Below, piece by piece: positions 38,513 to 42,518 of a DNA stretch of 42,518 nt. The notes under the pieces are model-generated. The model was not told the DNA's origin. It was given only the letters and a program-made list of their open reading frames with translations, and did not search any database. Source of the DNA: Bryobacterales bacterium (GTDB lineage: Bacteria; Acidobacteriota; Terriglobia; Bryobacterales; UBA6623). The position numbers and the translations under genes were made by a program. The number at the start of each line of letters is the position of its first letter. The first letter of the stretch is position 1. The stretch spans positions 1 to 42,518 of the forward strand of contig JAJDZN010000036.1 in the NCBI GenBank assembly GCA_022824585.1, in the 5' to 3' direction.

Positions 38513-39655
38513 ATGCCGATTCGGAGGTGCAGGTCTGCCTTCAGCGCGGTTGGCGCGGGCCTGGCCCTGGTCGCCGCCCTTGCGGCGCAGCCGCAGCGGG
38601 ACGGGCGGTATTGGACGCAGGAGTGGACCGGCGAGGAGCCCGCGGCAGAGCGGATTGAAGTTCGCGCCAGCGGCCCCGTGGTGGTGCGCGGCACGGATCG
38701 CGACGACGTGCGCTATACCCTGACCAGCCGCGGCAGGGCCGAGCGCAGCGGCACGTGGGTGCCGGTTGTGTTTCAGGAGTCCGGGGTAGTTTCCGAGCGC
38801 CTGGGAGACCGCACCCTGGCTATCAATCTCCGGGATCCGGTCTGCGGCAATTGCAGGGTTGGCTTCCGGCTCGATGTCGAAGTCCCCAGGACGACTGCCG
38901 AGATCGACTTGGTGACGCGAGCGGGCGGCATTGTTGTCCAGGGCATCGCCGGCTCGGTCACCGCCCACACCGTTGGCGGCCCGATCGCGGTCGACGAGGT
39001 GCAGGGTGGCGTGACCGCGACCACCGAGGGCGGAAGCGTGCGGTTGGGCAGCATCGGAGGCCCGGTGAACTGCGAGACCGCCGGGGGCAGCATCGTGCTG
39101 GCCCGCGCCGGAGGGCGAGCGCGCCTCGTCACTCGTGGCGGCATGATCGAAGCGGTCTCGGTGGCAGGCGATCTCCGTGCGGAGACGGGCGCCGGCAGCA
39201 TCGAGATCGGGCGCGTGGATGGGACCGTGCAGGCCAGGACGGGCGGCGGAGTGATCCGTGCGGCTGACGTGCGAAAGGGGATGCAGGCCGAGGCCGGAGC
39301 CGGCGACATCCGCATCGGCAAGGTGCGCGGGACGCTCGTATTGACCAGCGGAGCGGGAGACATTGTGGCCGCGCTGCACGAGGGCGCGAGTTTGAGCCAC
39401 TCCGAGATCACCACGTCCGTGGGCACGATCGTGCTGTCGCTGCCGGAATCGCTGGCACTGACGCTGGAGGCGAGCATTGAGCTGGCCCGGGGCCGGCACG
39501 GGATCGTCAGCGAGTTCCCCTCGATTCAAGTCCAGCGCTCGTCGCGCCTGTTCGGACCCGTCAGCGAGCAGGCCGCCGGCGAGATCAACGGCGGGGGATC
39601 GGTGGTGAGGATCCGCAACGGCTTGGGACGGATCGAAATCAGGAAGAATCGCTAG
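38513..39655 (+). CDS. Exported DUF4097-type beta-repeat protein (module 2)
   Basis: 380 residues from the ATG at 38513, four bases after the HEAT gene stop; it begins a signal peptide (FSAVGAGLALVAALAAQ). The mature part is built of short strand repeats with Gly-rich turns: VTAHTVGGPIAVDEVQGGVT, ATTEGGSVRLGSIGG, CETAGGSIVLARAGG, AETGAGSIEIGRVDG, ARTGGGVIRAADVR, AEAGAGDIRIGKVRG. That is the DUF4097 right-handed beta-helix pattern, about 20 residues per turn. A Cys pair (PVCGNCRVGF) lies in the N-terminal part. Family members are of unknown function; in this operon it is probably a surface or periplasmic product controlled by the sigma factor. Confidence 0.82.
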   Translation: MPIRRCRSAFSAVGAGLALVAALAAQPQRDGRYWTQEWTGEEPAAERIEVRASGPVVVRGTDRDDVRYTLTSRGRAERSGTWVPVVFQESGVVSERLGDRTLAINLRDPVCGNCRVGFRLDVEVPRTTAEIDLVTRAGGIVVQGIAGSVTAHTVGGPIAVDEVQGGVTATTEGGSVRLGSIGGPVNCETAGGSIVLARAGGRARLVTRGGMIEAVSVAGDLRAETGAGSIEIGRVDGTVQARTGGGVIRAADVRKGMQAEAGAGDIRIGKVRGTLVLTSGAGDIVAALHEGASLSHSEITTSVGTIVLSLPESLALTLEASIELARGRHGIVSEFPSIQVQRSSRLFGPVSEQAAGEINGGGSVVRIRNGLGRIEIRKNR

Positions 39656-39683
39656 AGGCCATCTTGTGACAGGAGGAATGATC

Positions 39684-40565
39684 GTGCATACGCAAATTCG
39701 GAAGACCCTGATCGTTTGCGCCGCCCTCGCGTGCGCAGCGCCTGCCGGAGCGGCGCCCGGCGTTCACGGCCACTTCGCCTTCGCTCCGGCCAGCTACGTC
39801 GGCGTTGGAGTGATGGATATCAACGACGAAACGGCGCGCGAGATCGGCCTGGTCGAGGCACACGGGATCGAGGTCAGCAGTGTCGCTGCTGACAGTCCCG
39901 CCGAGCGCGCCGGCCTGCGCGAGGGCGACTTCGTCGTGGCCTACCGCGGCGAGCGCGTGCACGGCTACCAGCACTTCGCCCGGCTGGTCCGCGAGACCCC
40001 GGTCGGCCGCACCGTCGAACTCGGTGTCGTGCGGGACGGTGAACGCACGACGCTGGTAGTGGAGATCGGAGAGCGGGAGGGGCTTGGCGTGGCGAACGAG
40101 ACGATCGCGGCGGTCAAGCAACATTTGGAGTCGGTCAAGGACAAGCTCGGCTCTGCCCGTCTGCGTCTCGAGGAAGACGGATCTCCGTGGCGGTCGGAGT
40201 TCACGTGGGACTTCGATGTCCCGCAGGTACACATGATCGCCAAGAACCGGCGCCTGGGCACGGAACTGGAGAGCTTGGACGGCCAGCTTGCGGAGTTCTT
40301 CGGGGTTGAGCGAGGCGTGCTCGTGCGCCACGTGCAGTCCGGTTCCACCGCAGAGATGGCCGACCTGCGGGCCGGTGACGTGATCGTCTCGGTTGATGGG
40401 GAGCCGGTCAATCGCCCGGCGGAAGTAGGCAAGCTGGCAGCGGCTTCCGAGGACCGCTTGGTAGACGTGGAGATTATCCGCGACCGGAATCGAAAAACGC
40501 TTCGCTTCGATGTCGCTTCAGAAGTCGCGCCGCATCCCGCTAATGCGGTCTCGGACCCGAATTAG
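39684..40565 (+). CDS. Exported protein with two PDZ domains (module 2)
   Basis: 293 residues from the GTG at 39684, preferred because AGGAGG (39671-39676) lies 7 nt upstream; the ATG at 39678 is only 1 nt from that site, and a GTG at 39666 has none. It begins a signal peptide (KTLIVCAALACAAPAGA). PDZ 1 spans about 27-115 (YVGVGVMDI, SPAERAGLREGDFVVAYRGE) and PDZ 2 about 190-275 (VLVRHVQSGSTAEMADLRAG, DVIVSVDGEPVNRPAEVG). There is no protease domain, so it is not a DegP-like enzyme; it would bind C-terminal peptides. It shares the operon with sigma, HEAT and DUF4097 genes. The 3' end overlaps recO by 4 bases. Confidence 0.85.
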   Translation: MHTQIRKTLIVCAALACAAPAGAAPGVHGHFAFAPASYVGVGVMDINDETAREIGLVEAHGIEVSSVAADSPAERAGLREGDFVVAYRGERVHGYQHFARLVRETPVGRTVELGVVRDGERTTLVVEIGEREGLGVANETIAAVKQHLESVKDKLGSARLRLEEDGSPWRSEFTWDFDVPQVHMIAKNRRLGTELESLDGQLAEFFGVERGVLVRHVQSGSTAEMADLRAGDVIVSVDGEPVNRPAEVGKLAAASEDRLVDVEIIRDRNRKTLRFDVASEVAPHPANAVSDPN

Positions 40566-41368
40566 CCCTGTCCGGCGTGCGCGTCGCGCCAGAGTTCGCG
40601 CAGTGCTTGGACTCCGCGAAGCTGCAGCTCGACTTGAGCTTGGGTGCGCTGTAGCAGGAACCGCTGGAGCGCGAAGCCCGACGGCTCTTGCCACACGGAG
40701 GCATCCAACTTGTCCAGCCGCTGCTTGAGCATGGCCGCGGCCAGCGCGCGCGCTTCGTGCGGGAGCGCCCAGGAGTTGGAATCCTTGAATTCGGCGCGAA
40801 ACAGCCCTTCCCGGTCAGCCCCGAAATAGGCGGGTTCATCTTCGGCGAAGGCTCGGTTCGATTCAATGCACTGGCCCAGGGGCGGGAGCCAGCCGCCCAG
40901 GCGCGCCGACCAGAGCAGGTAGTACACCAGAGCTCGGTGTGCCCAGGGCTGGACCCTTTCGCTGGAGTCCCCCTCCTCAATGCCCCGGCGGAATTCCTCG
41001 ACTACCAGCCGCAGCAAGCGGAAGTGCGCGTCATTGGGCTCTTGCTCCGGCAGTAGCAGGTCGGTGGTCTCGGCGATCACGTCCAACACGATGCTCGTCG
41101 GGTAGGTCGCTTTCCACAGGTTCGACGGGCCGGCCAGCTCGGCGCGCTGGACGGTGACCAGATCTCGGTTTTCCTTCTGCAGGTAGTAGACATGGGAGAG
41201 CGCCAAGCGCTCCAATCCTACGCCGAACTTGTTGTTCTTGGGGCGGCGCACTCCGCTCGCCACGCCGCGGAGCTTGCCTCGCTCGCGGGTGAAGAAGCTG
41301 ACGATGAGGTCGGCATCGCGGTACGGGTAATTGCGCAGTATCAATGCCTCGCTCTCTCTGGATGGCAT
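40562..41368 (-). CDS. recO: DNA repair protein RecO
   Basis: 268 residues. RecO anneals single strands and, with RecR, loads RecA during recombinational repair. The N-terminal OB-fold starts SRESEALILRNYPYRDADLI, then FFTRERGKLRGVASGVRRPK. The helical C-terminal part contains AHRALVYYLLWSARLGGWLP, where RecO usually has a zinc-binding cluster; only a single Cys follows (GQCIESN), so this protein probably lacks the zinc site. The gene converges with the PDZ gene, overlapping by 4 bases, and diverges from the sulfatase gene. Confidence 0.9.
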   Translation of the reverse strand: MPSRESEALILRNYPYRDADLIVSFFTRERGKLRGVASGVRRPKNNKFGVGLERLALSHVYYLQKENRDLVTVQRAELAGPSNLWKATYPTSIVLDVIAETTDLLLPEQEPNDAHFRLLRLVVEEFRRGIEEGDSSERVQPWAHRALVYYLLWSARLGGWLPPLGQCIESNRAFAEDEPAYFGADREGLFRAEFKDSNSWALPHEARALAAAMLKQRLDKLDASVWQEPSGFALQRFLLQRTQAQVELQLRGVQALRELWRDAHAGQG

Positions 41369-41443
41369 GAACTACGAGATCTGCTGCCGAGACACGGCCG
41401 TCCGCGCCGGTGCCGCCCGGCATCGCCTGGCCGGGTGCGCTGC

Positions 41444-41449
41444 TAGAAT
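41444..41449 (+). promoter_or_regulatory. Start-proximal -10 box of the sulfatase gene
   Basis: TAGAAT (context GCTGCTAGAATACC), 9 nt before the ATG at 41459; no Shine-Dalgarno between, so the leader would be about 2 nt. Confidence 0.4.
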
Positions 41450-41458
41450 ACCTGCGTC

Positions 41459-42518
41459 ATGATAACGCACCCCTCTCGCAGAGACGTGCTGCAGGCCTTG
41501 GCCGTGGCGGGCGCTTCCGCGGCCGGCGCGCAACAGGCGCGCAAGCCCAACGTGCTGTTCGTATTCAGCGACCAGCACAGGGCTTGCACGATGCCGGGCG
41601 AGCCTTACAACGATGCCGAGACCCCCGCCTTGGCCCGCCTCGCATCGCAGGGCACGACGTTTACCCATTGCGTTTCGAACTATCCCGTTTGCTCGCCCTA
41701 CAGGGGCATTCTCATGACCGGACGCTGGCCGTACCAGACCGGCGTCATCGACAACGCGTATCCGCTGCGGAGGTCCGAATACAGCCTCGGAGAGGCCTTC
41801 CGCGATGCCGGCTACCACACCGGCTACGTCGGGAAGTGGCACTTGGACGCGCGCGGGGCGGAAGGGCACGCGCTCAAGCCGGAGGGCGAGGCGCGCCACG
41901 GGTTTGCGGAGTGGCGGGCATGGTACAACACCAACCCGCACTTCGACCGCTCCCACACGTATGACCAGGCCACTGGCCGGCAGCAGGTGCCCGCCGGGTA
42001 CAACGCGACTCTGATGACGGACGACGCCATCGGCTTCATCGAGCGCAACAAGGACCGCCCGTGGATGCTGGTGCTGTCTCTGAATCCCCCGCATCCGCCC
42101 TTCGACGACGCTCCGCCCGAGCTGATGCGCAAGTACCGCGGCGGCGGTCTCGACTTGCGCCCGAACACGGTAGAGACCGTGACGCGCGGTGTCGGAGGAC
42201 GCGGGCGCGACGTGCAAAAGGACGCCGCGGGCTATTACGCCCACGTCGAAGGCGTGGACATCGAAATCGGACGGCTGATGGAATGTTTGGACCGCACCGG
42301 CCTGAGCGACAATTCGATCGTGGTCTACACCTCGGACCACGGCGAGATGCTCGGCGCTCACAACCGCACGGGCAAGCGGCTGCCGCACGAGGAGTCATGC
42401 CGCGTGCCGTTCCTGGTGCGCGGCCCGGGGGTGCTGGAGGGCCATCGTAGCAGCGCGCTGCTTGGAGCGATCGACCTATATCCGACGCTTTGCGGCATGG
42501 CAGGGATTGCGGCACCCG
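41459..42518 (+). CDS. Tat-exported sulfatase, 5' part (runs off the window)
   Basis: 353 residues visible, open to the window end. A twin-arginine signal (SRRDVLQALAVAGASAAGA) sends it out folded. NVLFVFSDQHRACTMPGEP begins the arylsulfatase fold, and the sulfatase motif CSPYR (Cys78 to Arg82, CxPxR) carries the cysteine that becomes formylglycine. GYHTGYVGKWHLDARG and IVVYTSDHGEMLGAHN supply calcium-binding and active-site residues. It hydrolyses sulfate esters, probably of polysaccharides. Formylglycine maturation needs an FGE or anSME enzyme not seen here. The last third of the protein lies beyond position 42518. Confidence 0.93.
   Translation, partial: MITHPSRRDVLQALAVAGASAAGAQQARKPNVLFVFSDQHRACTMPGEPYNDAETPALARLASQGTTFTHCVSNYPVCSPYRGILMTGRWPYQTGVIDNAYPLRRSEYSLGEAFRDAGYHTGYVGKWHLDARGAEGHALKPEGEARHGFAEWRAWYNTNPHFDRSHTYDQATGRQQVPAGYNATLMTDDAIGFIERNKDRPWMLVLSLNPPHPPFDDAPPELMRKYRGGGLDLRPNTVETVTRGVGGRGRDVQKDAAGYYAHVEGVDIEIGRLMECLDRTGLSDNSIVVYTSDHGEMLGAHNRTGKRLPHEESCRVPFLVRGPGVLEGHRSSALLGAIDLYPTLCGMAGIAAP

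Noticed and set aside
38279..39529. 416-codon minus-strand frame opposite the DUF4097 gene
   Set aside because: Shadow frame; the DUF4097 repeats on the plus strand explain the composition.
40562..41368. RecO lacking its zinc cluster as a sign of decay
   Set aside because: Several bacterial RecO proteins lack the zinc-binding cysteines; length and both domains are normal.

Overview
The window is a GC-rich chromosomal segment of a Gram-negative bacterium, most likely an uncultured member of the Acidobacteriota. This is inferred from gene content only: lipoprotein signals, an outer-membrane-type heptosyltransferase, ECF sigma modules with DUF4252, DUF4097, PDZ and HEAT partners, an M2 peptidase, a large astacin, paired amidohydrolases and a Tat-exported sulfatase. 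I see no rRNA, tRNA, CRISPR array or intact insertion sequence.

Layout. (1) 1-2750: the 3' end of groEL, a strong hairpin, then a small accessory patch holding a tyrosine-recombinase remnant, a vapBC toxin-antitoxin pair and an AbrB-type antitoxin whose PIN toxin is broken. (2) 2779-10956: uvrC, a lone ABC ATPase, a multidomain astacin protease, a HupE-like membrane protein and a divergent NHL lipoprotein. (3) 11315-15659: ECF module 1 (sigma factor, membrane anti-sigma candidate, DUF4252), convergent with an M16 peptidase. (4) 15894-23112: guaB, copA, aroF with a leader that resembles an attenuator, rfbC and rfbB. (5) 23113-24874: an AT-rich 15-bp tandem repeat serving as promoter for an ATPase/DUF234 protein with nuclease-like C-terminal residues. 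(6) 24943-28459 (minus): an operon coupled by two ATGA overlaps: an amidohydrolase, a second amidohydrolase that has lost its metal ligands, and a D-2-hydroxyacid dehydrogenase. (7) 28558-31340: waaF, truB and a phd/PIN toxin-antitoxin pair with a palindromic operator. (8) 31482-36828: TauE/SafE permease, di-haem peroxidase, M2 peptidase and mnmA. (9) 36870-40565: ECF module 2 (sigma, zinc-less HEAT-repeat anti-sigma candidate, DUF4097, double PDZ), convergent with recO. (10) A sulfatase cut by the window end.

Housekeeping genes for nucleotide, aromatic, tRNA and repair functions are interleaved with envelope and secretion genes. Two signals recur. First, the ECF modules end in exported proteins of unknown function and look like envelope-sensing circuits. 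Second, at least six genes carry a TAGAAT or TATAAT box only 5 to 9 nt before the start codon, which suggests frequent leaderless transcription. The best candidates for undescribed biology are ECF module 2, the amidohydrolase/pseudo-amidohydrolase operon, the aroF leader and the repeat-promoter ATPase.
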